64,000 nucleotides of DNA from Mactra quadrangularis. Lineage: Eukaryota; Mollusca; Bivalvia; Venerida; Mactridae. The position numbers and the translations under genes were made by a program. The stretch spans positions 5,317,258-5,381,257 of the forward strand of contig CM046307.1 of the NCBI GenBank assembly GCA_025267735.1, in the 5' to 3' direction. The notes beneath the pieces are model-generated. The model saw only the letters and a program-made list of their open reading frames with translations. It had not been told where the DNA came from and searched no databases. This document shows positions 1 to 11,003 of this stretch, piece by piece; position 1 is the first letter of the stretch; every line of letters starts with the position of its first letter.

Positions 1-360
1 AATCGTTACTTCTTCATTTATACATTGTATTGTCACTCATTTGACGAACGTATACGAACTAATCCGTAAATCGATACGGAAACTAATGAAGTGCACGTTT
101 AATGTTGTAAAATAATAACTAAATAATAACTAAGGCCACAACAAGTTGATCATATGTTCTACGGATTTTTCTGCAAAAAAAAATGGGGCGAGCGAGCGAA
201 GAAAAAAAAAGTCTTTATTAACTTGCTTTATATAGCGGTTTGACCCAATTTTTTTGAGCAAGCGAGGAAATAAATTTTTTTTGTAAAAACCATCAAAATT
301 AATAATGTTATATTATACTTCACATATATATCACCCGAAGGTTCTTCATATTATGATAGA

Positions 361-3300
361 ATGTATTATAATAATGGTATATCTCATATGTTTGAACATT
401 TTGAAACAATTCGAGAAGATTATGGGGATATAGAATTATTTTTGGCGGGAGATTTCAACTCACGAACCAAAAACTTTTTGGATTACATTCCTAATGGCAA
501 TCTTGAATATATTTATGGTGATACCGAATATGAGGGTAGTAATTTTGACCTTTTACGCAATAACAAGGATTGTATAAGGGGAAATAATTTTGGAAAGGTT
601 TTAGTAAATTTTTGTTGTATATTCGATGTTCATATCTTAAATGGAAGGTTTGACGATGATAGACATGGAGAATTTACTTGTTTTTCGAATGACGGTGCTA
701 GTGTTGTTGACTATATGATAGCGTCTCCAAATCTTTTTCATTATATTACTAGTTTTAAAGTTTGCGACAGGGATGACTCTGACCATTTTCCTATTTCCTG
801 TGTTTTTGAATTAAATACAATCAAAATACCACAAACAGATGAATCTCACTATGATACAGGGTTTTTACAAAGTAATAGTTCAAGACTACGTTGGAATAAC
901 AACAAACTTGAAACTTTTTATAACAATTTTAAAACAATTTTGCAATCAAAAAATAATGTCTTACGACAGTCTTTAAATAACGATATTGATGTTTTTATCG
1001 ACATTATGACTAATATTTACCACCAAGCCGGTGAATGTATGAAAATACGCAAGACTTTTTTAACTAACCAACCTCCATGGTGGGATAATGAATGCTATGA
1101 CTTGAAACGCATAAAATATAACTTATTAAAATGTTTTCGAAACACTAACAGTCAACAAGACTTACGAAACTATAAGAATAGCCGTAATAATTTTAAGAAC
1201 TGTTGTAGAATAAAAAAATGTGAATACCAACATAATAACAGGTTGAAATTAGTTAATTGTCAAGATGCATGTTCATTTTGGAAACAGCTTAAAAGCTATA
1301 AATCTAAAAACATAATGATAAGTAATAGTATTACCTCTAATGAGTGGTTAGTATATTTTAAAAGTTTATTATATGAAAAAGACGCAATAAGCGTTGACCC
1401 CAACATAAACAATGCACACATATATGCTGATGAAAGCGCAAATTCATTAAATGAACCGTTTTCTCTCTCCGAAGTTGAATCTATCATTAATAAACTAAAA
1501 AATAATAAAAGTTCAGGATTAGATGGAATCCAAGCAGAATTTTATAAATATACATCTGTTGATGTAAGTCAATACTTCGTCCTATTGTTTAATCACATTT
1601 TATCTACAGGTACATTTCCTAAATCATGGGGTCAAAGTATTATATGTCCAGTATTTAAATCAGGGTCCAAGACATCTACTAGCAATTACAGAGGTTTATC
1701 AATTACTAATACTATGTACAAAATATTCTCAGGTGTTATTAACAAAAGATTATATGAATGGGCTGAGGAAAATAATAAAATTAATGAGTGCCAAGCGGGT
1801 TTTAGACGTAATTATTCAGCAATAGACAATGTTTTCTGTCTTCAAGCAATGGTACAAAAATATTTGTCGAAAAAAGGCGGTCGATTCTATTGTTTATATG
1901 TCGACTTTAGAAAGGCGTTCGATAAAATTAATCATGAACAATTGTTTTTATCTCTTCAAAAAGTCGGATTGCATGGTAACTTTCTCAGAGTGTTAAAACT
2001 TATGTATACAAATCTTTATTCTTGTGTCAAGACTTCCGATGGAATAACAGGTTCATTTCCATGTAATATTGGAACGCGTCAAGGTGACAAATCTAGCTCT
2101 ACAATTTTCATCTTGTTCATAAATGAACTATATACACTTTTAAGAGAAAAATGTAGCTCCGGTATATTTATTACAAATAATATTCCTGATATACTATGTT
2201 TAATGTTTGCAGATGATGTTGCTAATTGCGCAGAAACTGTTTCCTTATTACAACAACAATTAAATGCTATTGATACTTTCTGTCACAACACTGGAATGGA
2301 AATTAACCTAGAAAAAACCGAAATTATTGTTTTCCGTAACGGTGGCCCTTTACGTAATTATGAGAAATGGTATTATCGTGGAAAAACTATTAATATTACG
2401 TCAATATACAAATACATGGGGCTTATTTTCTCTCCTCAATTATCATGGAATCATGCAAAGGAAAAATTAGCATCACAAGCACATAAAGCAATCTTAGCAT
2501 TAAAACATTATCAAAAACCGTTTGGATATTTTCCAACAAAAGAATTATTCAAAATTTTTGATCACATGATCAAGCCAATTTCATGTTACGGTTCTCAAAT
2601 ATGGGGCTATGAATATTGTCATATTATAGAGTCTGTACATACTAATTTTTGTAGAAAACATCTAGGTTTAAGAAGAACCACCAATTCTTGTATGATATTG
2701 GGTGAATGTGGTAGATTACCTCTTAGTATTACATATATTACTAATTGTATAAGATATTTTTGTAAACTATTAAATATGTCTTCCGAACGCTATCCAAAGC
2801 AATGTTATTTGATGTTAAAATCCATTGATGATGCTGGTAGAACATGTTGGGCAACAAAAATTAAGAATTTATTATATATGTATGGATTTGGGTATATTTG
2901 GATTTCTCAGGAAATAGGAAACGTGAATATCTTTATATCCATGTTCAAACAAAGAATCGCTGACTGTAGTACCCAACATTGGTCAGAAAATAATAATAAC
3001 TCAAGTCGATGCTTTCATTATAAACATTTTAAATCGTTGTTAAATGTTGAAAAATATCTTTTAATAGAAACACCAAATATTCATCGTTTAGCATTTTGTA
3101 AATTCAGATGTTCGAATCACAAACTAGCAATAGAAATAGGCAGATACCACAATATACCAAGAATAGAAAGATTATGTTCCTTATGTCCTGATAGTATTGA
3201 CTGTGAATTCCATGTTTTCTTTAAATGTCATAAATATGATACTATAAGAAATAATTTCTTATTTAACTGGTATTTAGGGGGGAAAGAGTTAAACGATTTT

Positions 3301-3387
3301 TACGATTTATTATCAACAAGTGAAGAAACCATTTTAAGAAAATTAATGTATTATGTATATCTACTTATGAACAGTATTAACAGTTAG
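361..3387 (+). CDS. LINE 1 polyprotein: endonuclease (partial), reverse transcriptase, CCHC-like end
   Basis: This 1008-codon frame has no internal stop. Residues 1-150 are the C-terminal part of an AP-endonuclease-like domain, with AGDFN near residue 31 and the catalytic SDHFPI motif near 138. The RT core follows: SSGLDGI near 385, the Asp-containing YVDFRKAFD near 510, GTRQGD near 575 and the FADD catalytic box near 617. The C-terminal region contains a CxxC...H...C cluster (CSLCPD then CEFHVFFKC), common in this group of animal LINEs. The protein nicks target DNA and copies its RNA into the nick. The true N-terminus is missing, so this copy should not be autonomous despite its clean RT. 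The overall style is jockey/CR1/I-like; I cannot fix the clade by eye. The ATG at 361 is only the first Met in the surviving frame. Confidence 0.88.
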   Translation: MYYNNGISHMFEHFETIREDYGDIELFLAGDFNSRTKNFLDYIPNGNLEYIYGDTEYEGSNFDLLRNNKDCIRGNNFGKVLVNFCCIFDVHILNGRFDDDRHGEFTCFSNDGASVVDYMIASPNLFHYITSFKVCDRDDSDHFPISCVFELNTIKIPQTDESHYDTGFLQSNSSRLRWNNNKLETFYNNFKTILQSKNNVLRQSLNNDIDVFIDIMTNIYHQAGECMKIRKTFLTNQPPWWDNECYDLKRIKYNLLKCFRNTNSQQDLRNYKNSRNNFKNCCRIKKCEYQHNNRLKLVNCQDACSFWKQLKSYKSKNIMISNSITSNEWLVYFKSLLYEKDAISVDPNINNAHIYADESANSLNEPFSLSEVESIINKLKNNKSSGLDGIQAEFYKYTSVDVSQYFVLLFNHILSTGTFPKSWGQSIICPVFKSGSKTSTSNYRGLSITNTMYKIFSGVINKRLYEWAEENNKINECQAGFRRNYSAIDNVFCLQAMVQKYLSKKGGRFYCLYVDFRKAFDKINHEQLFLSLQKVGLHGNFLRVLKLMYTNLYSCVKTSDGITGSFPCNIGTRQGDKSSSTIFILFINELYTLLREKCSSGIFITNNIPDILCLMFADDVANCAETVSLLQQQLNAIDTFCHNTGMEINLEKTEIIVFRNGGPLRNYEKWYYRGKTINITSIYKYMGLIFSPQLSWNHAKEKLASQAHKAILALKHYQKPFGYFPTKELFKIFDHMIKPISCYGSQIWGYEYCHIIESVHTNFCRKHLGLRRTTNSCMILGECGRLPLSITYITNCIRYFCKLLNMSSERYPKQCYLMLKSIDDAGRTCWATKIKNLLYMYGFGYIWISQEIGNVNIFISMFKQRIADCSTQHWSENNNNSSRCFHYKHFKSLLNVEKYLLIETPNIHRLAFCKFRCSNHKLAIEIGRYHNIPRIERLCSLCPDSIDCEFHVFFKCHKYDTIRNNFLFNWYLGGKELNDFYDLLSTSEETILRKLMYYVYLLMNSINS

Positions 3388-3429
3388 TTTAGTTATTCTA
3401 TATAGTCTCACTTTACTGCACAGACTAAT

Positions 3430-3895
3430 ATAACCACATAATATTGCATAGAGTATTGTATTTTGGGCTGGTGGCCTTAATTTTCTTTAATAAATAGGTA
3501 TTTATAATTTGTTTATAATTATATATATTGTCTCAATTTATAACTAGAAATCAACATTGCCACACAATTTTGTATAGTGCAATGTCGTATTTTGGGCAAT
3601 TGGTCTTAGTTTTCTAATATATGTATTGTTAAGTAGTTTAATAATTTATATATTGTATCATTTTTAAACTATAAATCAACATAACAACAAAAATTTGTAT
3701 ACTGTAATGTTGTATTTGTGGCCAGTTGCCCTAATTTTCATTAATAAGTAATAACTATTATGAATTACATGTAGATCAATAATTTCATATTTTATCAAGA
3801 TCTATTATATGCTTACATAACCACACAATTTTGTATATTGTATTGCTGTATTTTGGGCCGATGGCCTTGATTTTCTTGAATAAAATTTGTCTTGT
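3430..3895 (+). repeat. Four tandem ~125-bp repeats in the LINE 1 3' UTR
   Basis: Related blocks begin near 3433, 3559, 3682 and 3820. Each contains a form of CCACACAATTTTGTATA, then a TGTATTTTGGGC-like core and a GGCCTTAATTTTC-like end. The last block runs into the (cttgt)n tail. Such 3' UTR repeats could be part of the RNA recognised by the element's RT (inference). Confidence 0.7.
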
Positions 3896-3908
3896 CTTGT
3901 CTTGTCTA
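3888..3908 (+). repeat. (cttgt)n tail of LINE 1
   Basis: Four or so pentanucleotide units follow TTGAATAAAATTTG. This looks like a slippage-made 3' end of the LINE rather than a poly(A) tail. Confidence 0.6.
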
Positions 3909-4108
3909 TTAAGGTGCGAGCGAATCCATAGAACATATGATCAATTTGTTGTGGCCTAAGAGAATGGTGGTTTATCTGCCATCTTATTTTGTAAAACAAA
4001 AATTATTTTCAATATTGCCTAACCTTTTGAATGGATTGGTTTATTTTAATATTAACACAGGCATGTTATTTTAGTTTGTGCGAACTATAATTTCTTATAG
4101 TGACTTAC

Positions 4109-4192
4109 CAATGTTCCAGATACTAATTCACTCGTATTACCACTGGTTATTAATGTCCATACACTGAATCCTACCGTACCAAAACCTATCAG
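4109..4192 (-). CDS. Tetraspanin-like gene, coding exon 2 (rest of TM1)
   Basis: On the minus strand a good acceptor (TTTATTTCAG) precedes an 84-nt open exon, followed by a consensus GTAAGT donor at 4108-4103. The 28 codons read LIGFGTVGFSVWTLI and then a polar segment ending ELVSGTL, which resembles the second half of tetraspanin TM1 and the start of the small extracellular loop. Both ends are phase 0, matching exon 1 at 12899-12840. Exons for TM2 to TM4 and the large loop were not found between 1 and 4108, which is mostly a LINE insertion, so they probably lie left of the window. Another small multi-pass protein is possible, but the fit across two independent exons is good. Confidence 0.6.
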
Positions 4193-5390
4193 CTGAAATA
4201 AACATAAAGTACAGGTCGTATTCTAAGTCATGCGGTTTATTTTGACAACTTTCATATAATACTACGCAGGTTAAACTGGTTAGATTTGTTTCGTCGAAAG
4301 CTTATGATTTGTGGTAATAACTAAGACTGTCGCACGAAATTAGCATATATGTTTGCTTATTTTATGAATGTCTACTTATCATCAATATTTTGATCTACAG
4401 AATTTTCTATAATTGAACGCAGTACCTAACATATGTGCAGCATTGTAGTGTTTTATGAAAAAGTGGAAATGCTTTAAGTCCTTATTGTGTCTATAATACA
4501 TGTTATAGTTGAATAACCTCACAGTTAAAGACAATTTTCATATCTGAGGTAAATGAATATATCTTCGTATAGTGGCTTTAAGGTCCAAGTAAAGCCTTTG
4601 TTTGCATTAAAAATAGTAAAATGAAAAATGCAATAACTCTTTCATACTTCCATCAAGAGCAGTGTATTATACATCAAAATGTTCCTGTTTCCTGTTTTAC
4701 TATTTTTTAGCAAACCAAGACTTTACATGAACCTTAAAACGCATTCAGGAATGTTTAGAAAATTTGAAGCGGTTCTGATGATGTAGTCAAGCAAACAGTG
4801 TTAATATGATAATATAACAATATAGTGACAAATTAAACAATCAGAGGTCAAGATCATTGACCCTATCTTACATGTTACAAGTATATATATTTGTATATAA
4901 AATTTTATAGGATAACAAGAAAGGACTTTGTTTGTATAGAAGTGTGTGATACATGTGTTAAATTTGTTCATATATTTAAACAATGTAAAATATAAACAAA
5001 TATTTCTTGTTTATCAACTCTTATTGTCACTATTAGAAATGTGTATATTTGCTGTTAAATGGATAAAATCGTGGGTAGTTGAATATTTAGTAAAGTGAGA
5101 AAAATCTTTGAAGATAACGACATAAGATCTACTATGACAGAAAAAAAGTTTAGAAATTACTAATCATATACGTGTACAATGACGTCATATAACATAACAT
5201 TAGTGACCACAAGCGTACGTGTCATATGATGTTTTGTAAGATGTTCACATGGTTATTTACATTTTACACAGTATATAGTTGAGTTATTTATAGAAGAGCC
5301 CATACCTCCTTTAGGAAACTAGATTCGAACTCACTACCAACAAGTTTTTTCTACTAACAGTGCTGCGAACGCGAGTTTGTTAATTACTAA

Positions 5391-5431
5391 AATAAATAAG
5401 GTTCTGTTCTGTTCTGTTCTGTTCTGTTCTG
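5391..5431 (+). repeat. (ttctg)n run after AATAAATAAGG: likely retrotransposon tail
   Basis: Six TTCTG units directly follow AATAAATAAGG. The preceding bases contain GATTCGAACTC, similar to a tRNA B box on the other strand. I read this as the end of an old SINE or LINE copy. Confidence 0.45.
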
Positions 5432-5894
5432 ATTCATGAAATCGATATACATGAGGTCTCAAATTCTGCGTCTTATTTACAGTGTGTCTGCTCGATAAGA
5501 CTGTTATTGAAGGCTTATCGTTCCTTTCATTCCGACACTTGAAGTCCTGATCAGTCTAAAAGATGGGCTCATTGCTCATTGAACCACGATTCATGTGTAG
5601 CGATTCACGAATCGAATCGCGAATCACTTGTTAATGGAGAAGCATACAGGAATTCATGTTATAACAAAAAACAAGTGAAGAATTACAGAAGCGTTTATTA
5701 TAAAAAATATGGAAAACCATGTACTCCAAACATTTCTATTACCAGACGTTTTATGGGCATTTTCAGTGATAACATTTTAGTTTAATTGTGTATCAATCGA
5801 AATTTTGACAAAAGATAATTCACTTCCTACATATATTAAAATTTTCATAAGTAGGGCGGCTCGTTTTCAGTGTTTATTAAGCTGATTTTGTTCT

Positions 5895-6012
5895 TACATT
5901 TTTTCAAAAAACAGATCGCGGTCCGACGGTTTCGGACGTGACGAATATTCGTACTCGATTTTCTGAGAGAGATCGCGAATATCCGAGTACTCGGATACTC
6001 GCAACAGCCCTA
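5895..6012 (-). mobile_element. End fragment of a hAT-like element
   Basis: Read on the minus strand from 6012 the sequence begins TAGGGCTGTTGCGAGTATCC and continues with CGAATAT/CGAGTAC palindromic motifs. TAGGGCTGTTGC is a familiar hAT-type terminus. No partner end is visible to the left, so only one end survives. Confidence 0.45.
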
Positions 6013-6054
6013 TGAATAAGCCATAATCTATAAAAAAGGATATCACAATATAAT

Positions 6055-6114
6055 TAATAGCTCTGTCGGTAGCACTTCTGACGACAAATCATAAAAAGTT
6101 CGATTCCCCGTAAC
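6055..6114 (+). repeat. tRNA-like SINE fragment interrupted by a hAT-like element
   Basis: AGCTCTGTCGGTAGCAC resembles an A box and GTTCGATTCCCC a B box of RNA polymerase III. The copy is cut at CCCGTAAC, which is duplicated on the other side of the following element and resumes at 6597. Confidence 0.4.
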
Positions 6115-6596
6115 TAGTGGTGGGACATCGGCTGAAAATCGTAATCGATCATCAGTTGGAATCGGTTTCTGTTGTCGATGCGATTTTTCCGATTATAATC
6201 GGTTCCTGATATGTTTGCTTTTGCATGTATGTTTTACTGTGAATCCTTATAAATTCATGTATTATGCACTAGAAAATAACTTTTCTTTAGTCAAATGTGT
6301 CTAAAACAAAGAAAATAAAAAAATAACTCCAAAAATAAATGATCAATTGACTAGTTCTCTTGACTAGTGTAGTAGCTGTACCTTTGGCACTTAAACAAAA
6401 TTAATCTGTGTCCAATGCAAGTCAGACACAATTGACATGTATTAAAGCATTATTCATAACTGTTAAGAAACCTGAAAACATGTTATTGTCCTTAGATAGC
6501 TTATCCTCTTTCTAACCGATGATCGATTATGATAAAGCTTCCAACTAGTGATTAATCGATTATTCCCGATCATCGGTACAACACTACCCGTAACAA
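6115..6596. mobile_element. hAT-like non-autonomous element, 8-bp target duplication
   Basis: The ends read TAGTGGTGGGACATCGG and (reverse) TAGTGTTGTACCGATGATCG, and the inverted repeats extend through an AATCGATTA-rich stretch to a shared GTTGGAA. The 8 bp CCCGTAAC at 6107-6114 is repeated exactly at 6597-6604. Length is 482 bp with no transposase. The 8-bp duplication is the hAT signature. Confidence 0.72.
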
Positions 6597-7141
6597 CATA
6601 CATACTTGGAATTTAGTCACGAAATATTTAAACCGCTTTCATTTTGACCTTTACTTCTGTCATAAAAAGAGAAGGTGCCAGTCACTGGCGATGTTGTGTG
6701 CTTCTTACCAAGTTCAAGCATTGGCTTGGAGACCTAGGCTTTTCCATGCAAGAACGGTTTAGTTTGAAAAATTTATCTTATCGATATAACTAATAAATCA
6801 TTGAAAGATGGGCTAAATAACTAAACATTATATAGATTTATAAATCTATAAAGATCGTTATATAAATTCCATGTTTATCTATACATTGTATATATCTCAA
6901 ATTGGATAAAAATGTTTTAAAACTTCGAACCTTATCACACCTGGTCACATCAAAAAGCCGTTTAACTATTATACTTCCAAAGAATTGAAAGCTATCTAAC
7001 TAATTCCGTGTTGATAAACGATACATAGAACCATAAAACTAAACTATTAAATGTATATTTTTTACAAGTGGTATATAAGTCATAAAACTTAATTTTGACG
7101 AAAATGTATCGTGGAAAGATCTCCATATCCTACATATTGTT

Positions 7142-7283
7142 AAATTTTATTCAACTGTCAGTGGCAAATACATTCACCCCACTGATTTATATACCCACTT
7201 CAATACTTCGTATTAGTCAATACTCATGATCGATTTATATCAGCGGGGTAAGTGTATGCGCCACTGACAGTTAAATAAAAATT
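7142..7283. mobile_element. Short foldback/MITE with ~50-bp arms
   Basis: The left arm (7142-7192) contains AACTGTCAGTGGCAAATACA, CCCCACTGATTTATAT; the right arm (7234-7283) is its imperfect reverse complement. The spacer is about 40 bp. The whole unit could fold into one long hairpin. Confidence 0.6.
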
Positions 7284-7430
7284 ATCAATACACGTATTAA
7301 AATATTTCGGCCATTTTGATTTTTTTTTTAAAAATCGCGAAATTTGAACATGCAGAGTATACCACTAAGGAAAGCCGCACGTTCGGTCCAAGTTACGGAA
7401 CCATTTTCGACAGTACACATCCGGTAGTTT

Positions 7431-7734
7431 TGTTTGTTAGGTTAAACGCCGTAGCAACACATTGTATAGGTCATATAACGGCAGTCAGTTAACTTACTCA
7501 CTCCTCATGGAAAGGCTAAATCTCTGGACTTAGCTGTTAACCAACCACTAAACGCATATTTTCGTCAGTGACTGACAACTGTCCTACATAATTAAAACTC
7601 ATTGGTAGTAGAGAGAATGACCGTAGAAATAATTTCAAGACCAAGCTCCACGAAAGTATGCCCCGCCCGGGAATCGAGCCCACGACCCCTCAATCAGTGG
7701 ACTCGCGTGCTACCAACTGAGCTAGCCGGGCGGC
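7431..7734 (-). repeat. SINE family A (tRNA-Lys-like), full copy
   Basis: On the minus strand the head reads CCGCCCGGCTAGCTCAGTTG, close to tRNA-Lys, with a B box GGCTCGATTCCCGG. The roughly 230-bp body is shared with copies at 14255, 26533 and 50945 and ends in GGCGTTTAACC. Confidence 0.8.
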
Positions 7735-8176
7735 ACATCCTTGACTGAGTAATGTAGGCATCCGTCAAGTGTCTGAATTTTGACACTATACATTGAAAAG
7801 CGTCAATTTACCAACTGTATAGATCTCACTTTATACATGTACATGTATATTGTATTAAATTTTCTGAGTGAAAATGTTCCAATATACTTGATAAGAGATA
7901 AATAAAAAAAGGCTGGCCCATCAAATAGAAAATTAAAACAAGTTAAGAGCTTTGATGGTAATGAAAAAAAATGATTAAAATTCGGGTTTTACTTAAAATC
8001 TTCACAAGGAGCTTGCAAGAAGTCGATACTTACAATAATAGTGGCGTTCTTTTTTTATAAAGTGACATTGTATCCATCGTAAATTTCAAATTACTTTCGC
8101 CATATATAGAGAAAAAACTTTTATAGTTATTCAATATATGTATGTAATACATGCATATGATCTACTGTTATGACTT

Positions 8177-8482
8177 AAAAGGTACTTGTTCACAGATTTG
8201 GTAAATGTTTGTTTGTAATTTCAAAATATCATTCAGTGTCTGTAATTTTGTCAAAACTTTAATTCATAATATTTTAAGACAAACTGGCCTATAGGTTACA
8301 AGAAGTATGCAATAAAAGTCACATAAATGCACTAAAATTGTCTATACCGTTACATACGGGGTAAATTTTACTACATAATACACCATCTTTGTAGTTGTAT
8401 GTCAATTTGCACTAAAACTGCCATTATCAGAACACTACTTTCCTGCTTCTAAAAATGTCTCCATACAATTATAGTTTGGCGA
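8177..8482. mobile_element. AAAGGTACT-ended MITE, right end lost
   Basis: It is homologous along its length to the copy at 14682-15031, sharing CATTCAGTGTCTGTAATT, CATACGGGGTA and TTATCAGAACACTACTTT. The right inverted repeat is missing; other sequence starts near 8475. Confidence 0.6.
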
Positions 8483-8860
8483 AACCCGGACGAGCGGGTG
8501 GGAGGTCGGTCGGGCATGTGGGCGTCCGGTGTCGTTAACAATTGCGTTAAAGTTTTTTCTTTGCCATATATTTCTACCATTTATTGTCAGATCTTTATGA
8601 AACTTCATACAATGATAACATACCACGTGATGAACATAATTAGAAAGTAACCACAACTCTATCTGACTTTATTATCATAATGGATTATTTCCCTTTGTAA
8701 TTTTTGCTTTAAAGTTTATACGTCGGATATCTCTGTCATTTATGGTCAGATTTTGATGAAAATCCGGCTTTAATGTGGTTTCCACAGTACATTTCTTGTT
8801 GAATTTGTTGTCAATTAGCATGTCTTATTTTTCACTCAGACATTGGTTTGACATTTAGGA

Positions 8861-9075
8861 GCGAGCGTGGCCGAGTGGTTACAATGTTGGACTGGTAATC
8901 ATTGGTTAGCCAGCTTGGCGTTGGTTCGAATCCCATCCAGAACCTACCCTGTTGATTCATTGAGCAAGAAACTTTATCCAACTAGCTCAGTTCTTGGGGA
9001 CCAGAAAGCAGACTCGAAGGTGAACATTTTAAGTTGTAAGAACTTGTTCCACTATTGAGCTAAACAATAGTATAA
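8861..9075 (+). repeat. SINE family C (tRNA-Leu/Ser-like), full copy
   Basis: The head GAGCGTGGCCGAGTGGTTA is an A box of class II type and GGTTCGAATCCCA is the B box, separated by a long variable-arm-like segment. The body includes AGCAAGAAACTTTATCC and ends in TTGTAAGAACTTGTTC, shared with copies at 16.6, 40.3, 44.2 and 44.6 kb. Confidence 0.7.
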
Positions 9076-9439
9076 AATACTATATTTTGAAATTCACTTT
9101 ATTTTGTTCTATTTCATATCTATAAACATAGATAAATAGATATATTATTTGTTTTAAAAAGAATGTTATTTTCTAACATATTTGGTTAGAATAATGAGTA
9201 GAATCTTTGCATTTAGGACTGGCAAACAAAGTTTATACTTACAATGTAGGAAGTAACAACCTCGCATTGTTTATAAGACAGAGGTATAATACTATTGATC
9301 AACTACCGAAGAAAAAGTCTGATTTTACAAGATATAATTCTGATTGATCATTTATTGATTCTCTACTTTATATTAATGCTAAATATATTATACACATCGT
9401 AGCCGTCATCCCAAACCTACGTATGAGCATTTTTCGTGG

Positions 9440-9485
9440 TTTTTAGAAAGAAAATAAAGATTCAGATTCATTTCAGATTCACTTT
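9440..9485 (+). repeat. AAATAAA plus (gattca)n tail
   Basis: GAAAATAAAGATTCAGATTCATTTCAGATTC has the same layout as other tails in the window: AATAAA, then a short tandem repeat. The body of the element is not identified. Confidence 0.4.
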
Positions 9486-9604
9486 TAAGCCGATGACTAA
9501 CGTCATCGTTGAGTTGATTTTGGAGCCTATAAAGAATAGTTACACGGGGATATAACTCTTACAATCGTGTAGATCTTAAAACACCGAACAAAGTAGTACC
9601 AAAC

Positions 9605-10222
9605 ACTCAATATTGGCAAAAATGACTTACTTCCCTCCTGAATTAGAGACAATATTGCCAAAATTGACATACTTCCCTCCTGAATTAGAGCCAATATTGG
9701 CAAAATTGACTTACTTCCCTCCAGAATTAGAGCCAATATTGCTAAAATTGACTTACGATCCTTTGTTGTAAAACCCAATTTTGCCGAATATTGATTTACT
9801 TTTCTCCTGATTAGAGCTAATATTGCAAATATTTGACTAACGTCCCTATGTAATTAGAGCCAATATTGCCAAAAATTGACTTACGACCCTTTGTAATTAG
9901 AGCCAATATTGCCAAAAATTGACTTACGACCCTTTGTAATTAGAGGCAATATTGCCAAAAATTGACTTACATCCCTCTGGAATTAGAGGCAATATTGCCA
10001 AAAATTGACTTACATCCCTCTGGAATTAGAGGCAATATTGCCAAAAATTGACTTACATCCCTCTGGAATTAGAGGCAGTATTGCAAAACATTGACTTACA
10101 TCCCTCTGGAATTAGAGGCAATATTGCCAACAATTGACTAACATCCCTCTGGAATTAGAGGCAATATTGCCAAAAATTGACTTACATCCCTCTGGAATTA
10201 GAGCCAATATTGCCAAAAACTA
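9605..10222 (+). repeat. 43-bp minisatellite, ~14 units, palindrome in each unit
   Basis: The unit is GAATTAGAGGCAATATTGCC followed by AAAAATTGACTTACATCCCTCTG. Units 3' of 9840 are regular at 43 bp; the first few are divergent. Many units contain the perfect 12-bp palindrome GGCAATATTGCC. It lies in tetraspanin intron 1. Apparent ORFs across it are by-products of the repeat. Confidence 0.85.
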
Positions 10223-10978
10223 GAATTAGAGCGACAACATGTAATATCATATCGTGATTTTTGACTGCGTTTTTACTTTTCATGTTTTTTTATATACGAA
10301 ATAGTGAAATATCCCTGTGTAGACCAGCCACCAGGCTAATAGTATATACCTGAAATATTAAATTTCGTTTTAGGAGTATTTTGATTACTAGGAAACATTT
10401 TGATGTCATTTAAAAAAAACAAAGTTGCAATAATTTGTAGTAGATCTACTTGAATGCTTTACAAGGTGAGGTGTGTAGGTTGACTGTCCAAATCCAGAAC
10501 TGTCTCAATATTAGAGGGCTTTTTTTAATTTTAGAGATCTTAACTCTATCATCATTTATGCAGTTATCACCAGTTATGCAGTATGTACAAAATATGTTAT
10601 TCAGCACGACGAAATTATTTCAAATTATTAAGTTGTTATTTTTCCAAAATTAAATTCTTACGGGCTTTATAGCTTTACATTACACTGATCAAATTCTGCA
10701 ATCTTTAATTAAATTTAATATAATTGATGTTTCATTGACAAAGAATAAACCACCTAACCAAATTACACAGCGAGTTAACCATGTGAATAACTTGGTGATA
10801 ACTTTTCTATCAAATATTATTATTTCTTGTTTCTTAATTTATCGTCTGATTTTTTATACATGCCTCATTTTTCAGTATTTTCAAATTTTGATTGTGAGAC
10901 TAACATTATTTGTTATCTTATTTGTATAGTTATAACAGCATTTATAAATTTACGATGTGCAATGCAGAAATCTTAAAA

Positions 10979-11003
10979 AAACATTCTGTTCTGTTCTGTT
11001 CTA
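10979..11003 (+). repeat. Short (ttctg)n run after an A run
   Basis: AAAAAAACATTCTGTTCTGTTCT repeats the pentamer seen at 5400. It is probably another retrotransposon tail. Confidence 0.35.

Larger units (their letters stand above)
274..3908 (+). mobile_element. 5'-truncated non-LTR retrotransposon (LINE 1)
   Basis: The reading frame is open from about 274, upstream of the first ATG at 361; the extra codons encode an endonuclease strand (VILYFTYISPEGS), so the element is truncated inside its endonuclease domain. After the stop at 3387 comes a 3' UTR made of about four imperfect 125-bp repeats. The element ends in an AATAAAA-like motif and a (cttgt)n run to about 3908. This is a typical LINE: N-terminal endonuclease cut short, RT complete, repeat tail. 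Confidence 0.85.
134..3956. mobile_element. Harbinger-like inverted-repeat element split by a LINE
   Basis: A 34-bp inverted repeat lies at 134-167 (GGCCACAACAAGTTGATCAT...) and 3923-3956 with about two mismatches. Both ends are flanked by TAA (131-133 and 3957-3959), the 3-bp TWA target site favoured by PIF/Harbinger transposons. The LINE fills nearly all the space between, so the host was probably a small MITE. There is no transposase. Confidence 0.6.

Noticed and set aside
1296..1487. Minus-strand frame inside LINE 1
   Set aside because: It overlaps the RT frame on the other strand and has no supporting signal.
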